DNA of 64,000 nucleotides from Pseudomonas lijiangensis (GTDB taxonomy: Bacteria > Pseudomonadota > Gammaproteobacteria > Pseudomonadales > Pseudomonadaceae), in assembly GCF_018968705.1 (NCBI RefSeq), contig NZ_CP076668.1, positions 5,764,501 to 5,828,500 on the forward strand, given 5' to 3'. The position numbers and the translations under genes were made by a program. This document shows, piece by piece, positions 8,296 through 17,401 of this stretch. Position 1 is the stretch's first letter. Every line of letters begins with the position of its first letter. The notes beneath the pieces are model-generated. The model ran no database searches, was not told the DNA's origin, and saw only the letters and a program-made list of their open reading frames with translations.

Positions 8296-8688
8296 ATGCT
8301 GACCCTGGGAAACATTTTCGTGCTGATGCTGTTCGCAAGTGCGGCAGCCTGGTTGTGGCATGCCCACGGTCTGCGCGAGCGAGCGCTGGAGCGTGTCAAA
8401 CAGCATTGTGCCCGGCTCGATCTGGAATTGCTGGACGGCAATGTCGCACTGCGACGCCTGGCGTTCATCCGTGATGCCCAAGGCCACAAGCGTCTGGCAC
8501 GTGTCTACGGCTTCGAGTTCACGGTCACCGGCGAACAGCGTCATCCGGGCACTATCACCATGTTCGGTGCCCATTCGGCGCAGATCGAACTCGCACCCTA
8601 CCCGTTTGAAATTAAAACGCCACCACCTGGCGCTGAAATCATCGAAATGAACAAGTGGCGCGAGACTCATCAACAGCGCAAGCAGTGA
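8296..8688 (+). CDS. DUF3301 family protein
   Basis: A 130-residue protein with one N-terminal transmembrane segment (residues 3-22, LTLGNIFVLMLFASAAAWLW) and a cytoplasmic or periplasmic C-terminal domain rich in charged residues, ending in Gln/Lys. The sequence ARVYGFEFTVTGEQRHPGTITMFG is typical of DUF3301 proteins of gamma-proteobacteria. Function unknown. AGGAGC lies 8 bases before the ATG. Its 3' end overlaps the 3' end of the convergent CobW-family gene by 19 bases. Confidence 0.85.
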   Translation: MLTLGNIFVLMLFASAAAWLWHAHGLRERALERVKQHCARLDLELLDGNVALRRLAFIRDAQGHKRLARVYGFEFTVTGEQRHPGTITMFGAHSAQIELAPYPFEIKTPPPGAEIIEMNKWRETHQQRKQ

Positions 8689-9644
8689 GCCAGTTGCGCC
8701 TGAAGCGTGATGCTGTCCTGCGGCGTCTGGAAGATCAGTTCCAGACGCGAATCCTGACGCCACTCGCTGCCTTGCCATTCAAGGCGCGAGCCCTCCAGGC
8801 AATTGGCTGAAAACCAGCCTTCGGGACTGTGGATAACCATCTTCGCACGCCGCCAGGCAAGGCTTTCCAGCCACTGCCCCAACGTCGCAAGGTCAAATTG
8901 CCGGGAAGGATGCCAGCGCCAACCGATACTCCAGCCCTCCGCACTCTCCTGGCTCAGGCAGATCGGTTCCTTCGGATCAGCCCACACGGCAGGCAGTTGC
9001 CCGAGACTTCGGGGCAGAACGAGGTTATCCACAGCGCGGTTATCCACAGCACTTCGCTGTGCAAAGCCCGGCAAGTGAGCCAATTCGAGCTGCCCTTGCT
9101 CGACCCAGACCAGCGAATGTTCCGGCAATGCCTCGACCAGCCGCTGACGGGATGCTTGGTCGACAGTCTGTGCCTTGTTCATCACCACCAGCCCCGCCTC
9201 CGCCAGCGCGTCCTGCTGGGTGGCCGGTAGCGGCTGGCCTGCCGCCATGCTCATGGCGTCCAGCACCATCACGCCAGGCTGAACACTGAGCACGCCCAGC
9301 CAGGGCGCCTGTCGCAACTGAGCCATGAGTTGCAGCGGATGGCCAAGGCCTGAAGGCTCGATGAACAATCGGTCGGGCCGCGCCTTGCGCAGCAACCGCC
9401 CAAGACCGATCTGAAACGGAACGCCGTTGACGCAACACAGGCAGCCGCCAGCCACTTCGCCAAGTGCGATACCATCGGCATCCACGCTCAGGAGCGCAGC
9501 ATCCAGACCGATCTGGCCGAACTCGTTGATCAGCACCGCCCAGCGCTCATCGGCCGGTTTCTGGCTCAGCAGGTGCTTGATCAGGCTGGTCTTGCCGGCG
9601 CCCAGCGGGCCACCGATCACATGGGTCGGGATGTTCTGCAGCAT
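8670..9644 (-). CDS. CobW/COG0523-family GTPase (YjiA-like)
   Basis: A 324-residue G3E GTPase of the metallochaperone group. Starting at the ATG at 9644, the P-loop GGPLGAGKTSL occurs at about residues 11-21. It is followed by INEFGQIGLD (switch region), the metal-binding GGCLCC motif and the base-recognition NKAQ. The C-terminal CobW_C domain is recognisable but diverged. Members insert or deliver Zn2+ or other metals. This one lies about 1 kb from zigA but has no Zur-type box of its own that I can see, so its metal is uncertain. It is divergent from a small secreted protein gene. Confidence 0.88.
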   Translation of the reverse strand: MLQNIPTHVIGGPLGAGKTSLIKHLLSQKPADERWAVLINEFGQIGLDAALLSVDADGIALGEVAGGCLCCVNGVPFQIGLGRLLRKARPDRLFIEPSGLGHPLQLMAQLRQAPWLGVLSVQPGVMVLDAMSMAAGQPLPATQQDALAEAGLVVMNKAQTVDQASRQRLVEALPEHSLVWVEQGQLELAHLPGFAQRSAVDNRAVDNLVLPRSLGQLPAVWADPKEPICLSQESAEGWSIGWRWHPSRQFDLATLGQWLESLAWRRAKMVIHSPEGWFSANCLEGSRLEWQGSEWRQDSRLELIFQTPQDSITLQAQLAHCLRC

Positions 9645-9698
9645 CTGGAGTCGCTTCTGAGAGTGTCGTTTGCAAACAATGATGAAGGAAAGCTGACA

Positions 9699-10073
9699 AT
9701 GCGAGCCCTGGGGCTGCCCGTTCGATTGGCGTTGATGCTGCTGGCAATGACATCCGGCAAGGTATGGGCCCAGGCGTGTCTGGTGCACAGCCAGGCTGAG
9801 AGGTTAGACGTCAAAGTCTGTCAGGAAAACCTGAATATCCCGAAAGACCTGTTTCGCGACGGCTTCTGCAAACCGCAGCTGGCAGGCCAGAAAACAGAAG
9901 TGACCTTCTCGGAAAGCTGCCCGGCCGGCGCCTTTGGCATCTGCAGCAACGCACAGGTCGCCAATATGCCCTATCACGAGAATATCCACTATTACGGCAT
10001 CGCCAGCGACGCGCTTTATCTCAAGCCGTTTTGCGAGGGGCAAAGCAAGGGCAAATGGCTGACGCCTGATTAA
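9699..10073 (+). CDS. Small secreted Cys-containing protein, function unknown
   Basis: 124 residues from the ATG at 9699, chosen because AAGGAAAG precedes it by about 7 bases and the protein then opens with a signal peptide (MRALGLPVRLALMLLAMTSG...WAQA, cleavage near residue 25). The mature part has several Cys residues (ACLVHS, KVCQEN, FCKPQ, SCPAGAFGICS, FCEG), suggesting disulfides in the periplasm. Homologues in pseudomonads are often labelled by misnomer as oxidoreductase subunits; I see no such domain. Its last bases overlap the stop of the convergent DUF1826 gene by 4. Confidence 0.8.
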   Translation: MRALGLPVRLALMLLAMTSGKVWAQACLVHSQAERLDVKVCQENLNIPKDLFRDGFCKPQLAGQKTEVTFSESCPAGAFGICSNAQVANMPYHENIHYYGIASDALYLKPFCEGQSKGKWLTPD

Positions 10074-10719
10074 GCTAGCCAGTCCAGCGTCAGAATCAGG
10101 CGACGCTCGTTGCGCTCCAGTTGCGGCGAACGATGCACCAGCCCCAGCCCTTCGTTGCCACTCCAGCGCTCGCCCTTGAGCAAGGCCACTGCGCCGCAAT
10201 CGATCTGCTGGATTCGATCCGGGTCCTGCGGTTCCGCTTCAGGGCTGCCAAGTTGCTTGCGGTCGATGGCGTTTTCCTTGAGCCACTGGCTGCCGATCCC
10301 GGCATAGGTGGTGACCAGCCGCACCGGCACGTGATCGACGTGAAAGCGCGGGCACATGGCCTTGTCCAGCGCACGCAGGCGCAGACCGACGCACTCGGCG
10401 CCCAGCAGGCAGGCATAGGCGCTGACCAGCCACGACACATCTGCGATGAATCCGTCATAACCCTGCAGGTCGGCATAGCCCGAAGCCAGGCCTTGCAGAT
10501 TGGGTTCGACATCGCCGCCCTGCACGTCCAGGGTCATGGACTCCGACAACGGCTCGTTCAAGGACAGCAGCAAGGCGCCGAAGTCCTCGATATGCGCAGG
10601 CAACTGACGCTGCCAGACCGACAGGTTGACGCCGTCCTCCAGCACTTGCCCCAGCACTTCGGGGGTATTGCCCTGCACCTGACGGGCGCGGGGCTGGAAC
10701 TTCAAGACCGGAGCAAGCA

Positions 10720-10720
<1 letters not shown>
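10070..10720 (-). CDS. DUF1826 protein, zinc-regulon partner of ZigA
   Basis: A 216-residue soluble protein of the DUF1826 family. In many pseudomonads genes of this family sit directly downstream of the ZigA-type GTPase in the zinc-starvation regulon. The region CPRFHVDHVPVRLVTTYAG with His, Asp and Arg residues, plus GLGLVHRSPQ and a C-terminal RRLILTLDW, resembles a jelly-roll pocket that could hold a metal, but that is inference. It overlaps the end of zigA by one base (ATGA-type coupling), so the two are co-translated and share the Zur-type box at 12030. Confidence 0.85.
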
Positions 10721-11928
<1,208 letters not shown>

Positions 11929-12029
11929 CAGGATTCTCGGGCCAGGTTGCAAGGCTTGCACCTTGTTGATGTAGGCTGCACCGGGTCTGTTATCGACACC
12001 TTGGCAGCCAGCTCTAATCACCCGACAAT

Positions 12030-12042
12030 GTTATAGTATAAC
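12030..12042. promoter_or_regulatory. Zur box between zigA and the secreted-protein gene
   Basis: GTTATAGTATAAC is a perfect palindrome around one central base and equals the Zur operator core of pseudomonads (GTTATA-N-TATAAC). It lies in the divergent region and can serve both zigA (minus) and the gene at 12082 (plus). Zinc-loaded Zur would repress both. Confidence 0.85.
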
Positions 12043-12081
12043 GATACAAAATTGCCAACCCGTTCGACAAAGGGCGTCTGC

Positions 12082-12474
12082 GTGAAACACATTTCAAAAG
12101 GCTTGTTCACGTTACTGATATTGATCAGCGCGCAAACCCTGGCGGCAGGCCCGCGGCCACCCAGCGTGGATATGGCGACCTGCACCCGCAGCGCGACCCT
12201 GCTGGCGTGCAGCGATGCGCAAGGCAATGGCTACAGCGTTGCCACAGCGGGTTCGACCACGTATTTGCGGGGCTATGAAGTCATAGGCAAGAAGCGCTGG
12301 GCGCAGACCAACAGCCGGTTCGATCAGTTGACCTTCTTCACCGGCCTGGCCTCCAACGGCGATGCCTGGATCGGCACCATCCAGCGCGTCGGCTGGACCA
12401 CCATCACCCGGGTGTCCAGTTCCGACGGCACACGCAGCAAGATCACGTGCAGCCGCCTGAGTGGCTGCCACTGA
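12082..12474 (+). CDS. Small secreted protein, putatively zinc-regulated
   Basis: 130 residues from the GTG at 12082, with AAAGGG 8 bases upstream; a TTG at 12052 in frame would sit within 10 bases of the Zur box and has no ribosome site. A signal peptide (VKHISKGLFTLLILISAQTLA, cleavage near AAG) is followed by a mature domain of about 107 residues. That domain has Cys residues (CTRSATLLACSD and ITCSRLSGC) likely forming two disulfides, and a strand-rich middle with several Gly and Trp. I do not recognise a family. Its position behind a Zur box suggests production in zinc starvation. Confidence 0.78.
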   Translation: MKHISKGLFTLLILISAQTLAAGPRPPSVDMATCTRSATLLACSDAQGNGYSVATAGSTTYLRGYEVIGKKRWAQTNSRFDQLTFFTGLASNGDAWIGTIQRVGWTTITRVSSSDGTRSKITCSRLSGCH

Positions 12475-12480
12475 GCCGCA

Positions 12481-13710
12481 TCAGGCCTGGGCCTGTTTCT
12501 TCTGTTCCTGAACCCAGGCCATGTGGGAATCCAGCGGCGGGTTGCGCTGGAAGTAACGCTGCAAACCCTCGAACAAACCGTCGGCCACGGCCTGCTGATG
12601 ACGCGCCGTCACCAGCCGCTGACTGTCGCGACTGTTGGAGATGAAACCGGTTTCCACCAGGATCGACGGCACATCCGGTGACTTGAGCACCGCGAACCCG
12701 GCCTGTTCCACGCGCTTCTGATGCAGCGTGGTAATGCCTTCCAGACTGCCCAGTACGGTATGGCCCAGTTGCAGGCTGGCGGCGATGGTGGCGTTCATCG
12801 ACATGTCGAGAATGACGCCAGCCAGCATCGGGTCCTTGTCCTTGAGGTTGAGCAGCGAAGTAGCGCCCAGCAGGTCGGCACCGTTTTCACGTTGAGCCAT
12901 GAAGCGCGCCGTCGCCGATGTCGCGCCGCCTTCGGACAGAGCGAACACCGAAGCGCCGGAAGCCGTGAGACGCGGCGCAGCATCGGCATGCACCGAGATA
13001 AACATGTCGGCCTTGGACTTGTGGGCAAACTCCACGCGCTTGCGCAGAGGCACGAAGAAGTCATCGTTGCGCACCAACCGCACATCGAAACCTTTTTCAC
13101 GCTTCAGACGTTTGGCCAGCAATTGGGCGATGGACAGCACAACGTCTTTCTCCCGCTCGCCTCGGGAACCGACAGCGCCAGGGTCCTTGCCGCCATGCCC
13201 GGCATCGACCACCACCATGATGTCACGCTTCGGGTGAGCCTTATCCGTGGCCTGGGCCTGAACCGGAGGCGGCGGCGCGACAGCAGCCATCTGCACCGGC
13301 GCGCTGGCGGTGGAACTCAGGTCCAGCACCAGGCGATGGCCCTGCCCGCCTTCCGGCCCGAGCAGAAAACTGTTGAGCTGCACAGGAGCCGTGAGGTCCA
13401 GCACGATGCGGGTGTCGTCGCCATGACCGTAATGCCCGGAACGGATCGACTTGATCACCGTACGATCCAGCGCCAGTTGGCTGAAATCCCCGGTCAGCCG
13501 CGAGCCCGTGACATCGATGATCAAACGGTCAGGCGCAACCAGGGTGAAGGTCTTGTATTGCACAGGCCCGCTCAGGTCGAGCACCAGCCTCAGCTTGTCA
13601 TCGCTGCGCCATAGCCGTGCATTGCGGATCTGCGTGGCACTGGCCCCAAAAGGCAAGGCCAGCGCAGCGCTGGCCAGAAGCATGTTGAGCAGGATTTGAC
13701 GTCGGTGCAT
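12481..13710 (-). CDS. N-acetylmuramoyl-L-alanine amidase (AmiC type)
   Basis: Periplasmic zinc amidase (409 residues) that cleaves the bond between MurNAc and the stem peptide during cell separation. The ATG at 13710 starts a Tat-type signal (MHRRQILLNMLLASAALALP, with RRQILL) ending near ASA. Residues about 28-135 form an AMIN domain that targets peptidoglycan. Amidase_3 spans about 180-400, with VVDAGHGGKDPGA, the metal-ligand Glu in GSRGEREKD, SVHADA, and the catalytic ETGFISN. Pseudomonads often carry such an amidase copy in the zinc-limitation regulon, and a Zur-like box lies 59 bases upstream. It is convergent with the secreted-protein gene. Confidence 0.92.
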   Translation of the reverse strand: MHRRQILLNMLLASAALALPFGASATQIRNARLWRSDDKLRLVLDLSGPVQYKTFTLVAPDRLIIDVTGSRLTGDFSQLALDRTVIKSIRSGHYGHGDDTRIVLDLTAPVQLNSFLLGPEGGQGHRLVLDLSSTASAPVQMAAVAPPPPVQAQATDKAHPKRDIMVVVDAGHGGKDPGAVGSRGEREKDVVLSIAQLLAKRLKREKGFDVRLVRNDDFFVPLRKRVEFAHKSKADMFISVHADAAPRLTASGASVFALSEGGATSATARFMAQRENGADLLGATSLLNLKDKDPMLAGVILDMSMNATIAASLQLGHTVLGSLEGITTLHQKRVEQAGFAVLKSPDVPSILVETGFISNSRDSQRLVTARHQQAVADGLFEGLQRYFQRNPPLDSHMAWVQEQKKQAQA

Positions 13711-13768
13711 GGCAGGTCTCACGAAACAAGGCGAGCATCCCGGCTCATGAAGTATCACCGCAACAATA

Positions 13769-13781
13769 GTAATAACATAAC
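13769..13781. promoter_or_regulatory. Zur-like box upstream of the amidase gene
   Basis: GTAATAACATAAC; its complement GTTATGTTATTAC agrees with the operator core GTTATA-N-TATAAC at most positions. It lies 59 bases before the amidase start. Weaker than the zigA box but in the expected place. Confidence 0.55.
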
Positions 13782-13877
13782 ACCATGTTACAAGTGAAAC
13801 TTGAAGCCTTACATGAAGATTGGCACCGACGAGAATCCTCTGATTACGGGCAGTAAGTACATGACCGAAAAGAAAAA

Positions 13878-13893
13878 TGTTCCACGTGGAACG
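13878..13893. other. parS-like ParB binding site
   Basis: TGTTCCACGTGGAACG contains the 14-base perfect palindrome GTTCCACGTGGAAC, the core of the parS centromere sites of pseudomonads. It lies between the amidase and the DUF3617 gene, outside any coding frame. The bona fide sites cluster near the replication origin, so this would place the window in the origin-proximal region. Confidence 0.7.
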
Positions 13894-13896
13894 TCA

Positions 13897-14418
13897 TCAG
13901 CTCCGTGGAGCGACTGCACCGCACTGCGGCCCTAGCCAGACGGCACGAGTATCCATGCTGCCGTTCTGTTGCTGGCCGGTGGCATTGAAGGTGCCGACCA
14001 CCTTGGTGGTGAACTCGCGATTACTGAGAAACTGTGCCTGCCCGGTGCCTTGAGCCTTGGGGCAACTGAACTGGAAGTTCCAGGTCTGGCCATTGCGAGC
14101 AGTGATCTTCTGCGAACAGCCGGATTTGGGATCGGTCAGGGGAATATCGTCCGACTTGACCTGCGCTTCGGTCAGGCAGAATCGCACGCCTTGCCCGCCC
14201 AGCGTGACGCCTTGCTTCTGCATCATCTGTTCCATCATGGCGCGCTGCTCAGGGGGCAGGTTCTTCAATTGGCCCAGCATCAGTTGCAGATCCGGCAGCG
14301 CCTGACCATCGACTTGCATGTTGCTGGAAGTCAGCTCCCACAAACCCGGTTGCAGCATCTGGGCTTGAGCCACGGGTGCTGCCAGACAAAACATCAACGC
14401 CAACGCGCGTTTGTTCAT
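13897..14418 (-). CDS. DUF3617 periplasmic protein
   Basis: 173 residues. A signal peptide (MNKRALALMFCLAAPVAQAQ) is followed by MLQPGLWELTSSNM, the family's opening, and by a helical segment rich in Met and Gln (LPPEQRAMMEQMMQKQ). Cys residues in RFCLTEAQ, GCSQK, FSCPK and QCGAV probably pair. DUF3617 proteins are small beta-sheet periplasmic proteins of unknown role. AGGA lies before the start. It stands alone, with a divergent cardiolipin synthase gene upstream. Confidence 0.88.
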   Translation of the reverse strand: MNKRALALMFCLAAPVAQAQMLQPGLWELTSSNMQVDGQALPDLQLMLGQLKNLPPEQRAMMEQMMQKQGVTLGGQGVRFCLTEAQVKSDDIPLTDPKSGCSQKITARNGQTWNFQFSCPKAQGTGQAQFLSNREFTTKVVGTFNATGQQQNGSMDTRAVWLGPQCGAVAPRS

Positions 14419-14577
14419 TTAAGAAATCCTCGTAAGAACATTGCCCAGACAAGCCTGAGCGGGCCGACGCATCTTAGACGACAGAAGCGTTGACCAGTTG
14501 CACCGCGATTAAAATAGCGACAATCCCGAGCGGCTGTGGTCTGTTATAGGCGCAAAAGTGAGGAGCATTGTTTACGT

Positions 14578-16017
14578 ATGGATTTCCATAGCCCGTATTT
14601 CTTTGGCTACGTCCTGGCTTTCATCCATCTGGTGGGTACCGCTGCCGCCATCCATGCATTGCTGACCGTGCGCACCGCGCAAGGCGCGATTGCCTGGGCG
14701 ATGCCGCTGTTTTTCATTCCGTACTTCACCCTGATTCCTTATCTGGTCTTTGGCCGTAGTTCGTTCGACGCCTATATCAAGGCCCGGCGCGACGCCAACA
14801 GTGAAATGCGCAACGCCATCGCCAACCTGAACTGGCGGCCCTGGATCGAAGAGGCCGTAGCTGCAAGGCGCTCGGATGCCTATGCCTCACTGCGCGCCAT
14901 GCCCAGACTCGGGCGCATGCCGGCTCTGGCCAATAACGAGGTCAAACTGCTGATTAATGGCCAGGCAAGTTTCGATGCCATGTTCGCCGCCATCGAGCAG
15001 GCACGGCAGACGGTTCTGGTGCAGTTCTTCATCATTCATGACGATGAACTCGGGCGCCGCCTGCAAACCCTATTGCTGAAAAAGGCCGCCGAGGGCGTGG
15101 AGATTTTCGTGCTCTATGACCGGATAGGCAGTCATGCCCTGCCCGCTTCCTACAGCGAGACACTGCGCGCAGGCGGCGTACAGATCAAAGCCTTTGCAAC
15201 CCATGGTGGCTGGCTCAATCGCTTCCAGATCAACTTCCGCAATCACCGCAAGATCGTGGTGGTCGATGGGCTGAAAGGCTATCTGGGCGGGCACAACGTC
15301 GGTGATGAATATCTGGGACTCAAGCCGCCCCTGTCGCCCTGGCGCGATACCCATGTGCAGGTCATCGGTCCAGTGGTGGCCTGCCTGCAGGAGTCGTTCG
15401 CCGAAGACTGGTTCTGGGCCACCCGTGAGTTGCCGCCCATGAACCTGCCCGAATCCTTTCCCGAACAGGGCGTGTTGTGCCAGTTGCTGGCCAGCGGTCC
15501 GGCCGACGCTCAGGAAACCTGCTCGCTGTTTTTTGTCGAAGCCATCCATGCGGCGACCGAGCGAGTGTGGATCACCAGCCCTTATTTCATACCCGACGAA
15601 GCCGTGACGGCAGCCTTGCGTCTGGCGGTGTTACGCGGTGTGGATGTTCGGCTGCTGCTGCCCTCGCGCCCCGATCACTACGTGGTTTACGCCGCATCTA
15701 CCCTGTTCGCCTTCGATGCCGTGCGGGCTGGCGTGCGGGTATTCCGCTACAAACCGGGGTTCCTGCATCAGAAAGTGGTGCTGGTGGACAACGAAATCAC
15801 CGCCATCGGCAGCGCCAACCTGGACAACCGTTCGTTCCGGCTGAATTTCGAGCTGATGCTGCTGACGGTCGATACGAATTTCGCTCGCGAGGTTGAAGCC
15901 ATGCTGACTGACGACTTCAACCTGAGCCACGAGATATCCCTTGAGGAAAGCCGCGAAACCCGCCACCTGCACCAGTTGGGCATGCGTGTGGCAAGGTTGA
16001 TCTCGCCGATCCTGTAG
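14578..16017 (+). CDS. clsA: Cardiolipin synthase A
   Basis: Inner-membrane phospholipase-D-family enzyme (479 residues) that joins two phosphatidylglycerol molecules to give cardiolipin and glycerol. GAGGAG lies about 12 bases before the chosen ATG. Two N-terminal transmembrane segments (about 8-27 and 38-60) precede the catalytic part. The two HKD motifs are intact: [10 protein letters not shown] with EYLG near residue 224, and HQKVVLVDN with [10 protein letters not shown] near residue 395. The length fits the ClsA subgroup. The end is two bases from the end of the convergent cyclopropane synthase gene. Confidence 0.95.
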   Translation: MDFHSPYFFGYVLAFIHLVGTAAAIHALLTVRTAQGAIAWAMPLFFIPYFTLIPYLVFGRSSFDAYIKARRDANSEMRNAIANLNWRPWIEEAVAARRSDAYASLRAMPRLGRMPALANNEVKLLINGQASFDAMFAAIEQARQTVLVQFFIIHDDELGRRLQTLLLKKAAEGVEIFVLYDRIGSHALPASYSETLRAGGVQIKAFATHGGWLNRFQINFRNHRKIVVVDGLKGYLGGHNVGDEYLGLKPPLSPWRDTHVQVIGPVVACLQESFAEDWFWATRELPPMNLPESFPEQGVLCQLLASGPADAQETCSLFFVEAIHAATERVWITSPYFIPDEAVTAALRLAVLRGVDVRLLLPSRPDHYVVYAASTLFAFDAVRAGVRVFRYKPGFLHQKVVLVDNEITAIGSANLDNRSFRLNFELMLLTVDTNFAREVEAMLTDDFNLSHEISLEESRETRHLHQLGMRVARLISPIL

Positions 16018-16019
16018 CG

Positions 16020-17204
16020 TCAGCGATAGATGTCCTCACGGGTCAGCGGCAAATCATGCCCGCCATCGGCAAAGGGTTTGACCGCCAGAATCTGGTGCAG
16101 ATTGATCCAGCCTCTGGCGAAGGCATAGGAACAACCGGCCAGATACAGCCGCCAGATACGCAAGGTATGTTCGGGCACCAGAGCAGCGGCTTCGCTGAGG
16201 CGCGCCTCGAGGCGAGCGCTCCAGTGCTCCAGGGTCCTGGCGTAATGCAGGCGCAGGCTTTCGACGTCGACGATTTCCAGCCCGGCGTCACTGATATGCG
16301 CGCTGATCATCGCCAGATGCGGCAGCTCACCATTGGGGAACACGTAACGGTCGATAAACTCACCGGCACCACGTCCCACCGGCCTGCCATCGGTATGCAG
16401 GGCCGTGATGCCGTGATTCATCACCAGGCCGCCCTCCTTCACGGCGCCGAACAGACACTGTGTATAAAGCGGCAGGTTGCCGTGACCTACATGTTCGAAC
16501 ATCCCCACACTGACCACCTTGTCGAAACGCTGGTCCTGAGGCAGATCGCGGTAGTCGAGCAATTGCAGCTCGACCCTGTCCTGCAACCCTTCGGCACTGA
16601 CCCGTTCACGGGCAAGCACCAACTGCTGCTGACTCAAGGTGATCCCGAACACTTTCACGCCATACTCGCGGGCTGCAAAACGCGCCAGGCCGCCCCATCC
16701 ACACCCCACATCCAGCAGATACTCGCCGGGCTTGAGACGCAGCTTGCGGCACAGATGCTGGAATTTGTCCTGCTGCGCCTGCTCCAGCGTCTCCCTGCCA
16801 GTCTTGAAGTAAGCGCAGGAATAGACCATCTCCTGATCGAGCCAGAGCTGGTAAAAACTGTTGGACAGGTCGTAGTGATAGGCAATCGATGCCGCATCGG
16901 TGGCCTTGTCGTGCCGGGTTCGAACGGGAGAACTGGAGTCTTCGTTTTCCAGCAGCGCGCGGGTCAACTCGTCGCAGACCCTGATGACCTCGCTGATTGA
17001 GCCTTCCAGTTCCAGCCGCCCTTCCACAAAGGCGCTGCCCAGCAGGTCGAGGCTGGGGTGAGTGAAGTCGGAAACCAGTTGCGGGTCCTTGACGACAATC
17101 GTGACGCTTGGCGCAGGTCCCAGATCCAGCTCATGACCGTCCCAGAGTTTGAGACGCAATGGCAGGCGGAGATTCTGCAAGGCCGTTGGAAGTTGCACGT
17201 TCAT
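16020..17204 (-). CDS. cfa: Cyclopropane-fatty-acyl-phospholipid synthase
   Basis: SAM-dependent methyltransferase (394 residues) that converts cis double bonds in membrane phospholipid acyl chains to cyclopropane rings, typically in stationary phase. The start at 17204 follows a strong AGGGGGG ribosome site; frames before it have none. An N-terminal lipid-binding part (about 1-110) is followed by the methyltransferase core, with DVGCGWGGLARFAA (SAM loop, near residue 160), YDLSNSFYQLWLD and the aromatic/acidic segment SVGMFEHVGHGN. The C-terminus contains the family's WRLYLAGCSYAF. Many pseudomonads carry two cfa-type genes, so paralogue identity is open. Confidence 0.93.
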   Translation of the reverse strand: MNVQLPTALQNLRLPLRLKLWDGHELDLGPAPSVTIVVKDPQLVSDFTHPSLDLLGSAFVEGRLELEGSISEVIRVCDELTRALLENEDSSSPVRTRHDKATDAASIAYHYDLSNSFYQLWLDQEMVYSCAYFKTGRETLEQAQQDKFQHLCRKLRLKPGEYLLDVGCGWGGLARFAAREYGVKVFGITLSQQQLVLARERVSAEGLQDRVELQLLDYRDLPQDQRFDKVVSVGMFEHVGHGNLPLYTQCLFGAVKEGGLVMNHGITALHTDGRPVGRGAGEFIDRYVFPNGELPHLAMISAHISDAGLEIVDVESLRLHYARTLEHWSARLEARLSEAAALVPEHTLRIWRLYLAGCSYAFARGWINLHQILAVKPFADGGHDLPLTREDIYR

Positions 17205-17401
17205 ATGAATTGCCCCCCTATCCAGAAGCTGGAGAAAGGTAGTCCAGACGGTTCCACAGGAACCGAGGCTATTGGCAGGGAAAAACTTACAGGGAACGGC
17301 CTTGTGCCCAATGATTCGAGCCAAACGTGCAGCCTTTCATGGATCACCCTAGTCTTGAATGACCATCATTTTGTAACAGAGTTCTTCAGGCTGAGCGCCC
17401 T

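Noticed and set aside
9668..9677. GTTTGCAAAC palindrome upstream of the YjiA-like gene as a Zur box
   Set aside because: Lacks the GTTA...TAAC arms and the spacing of the other boxes.
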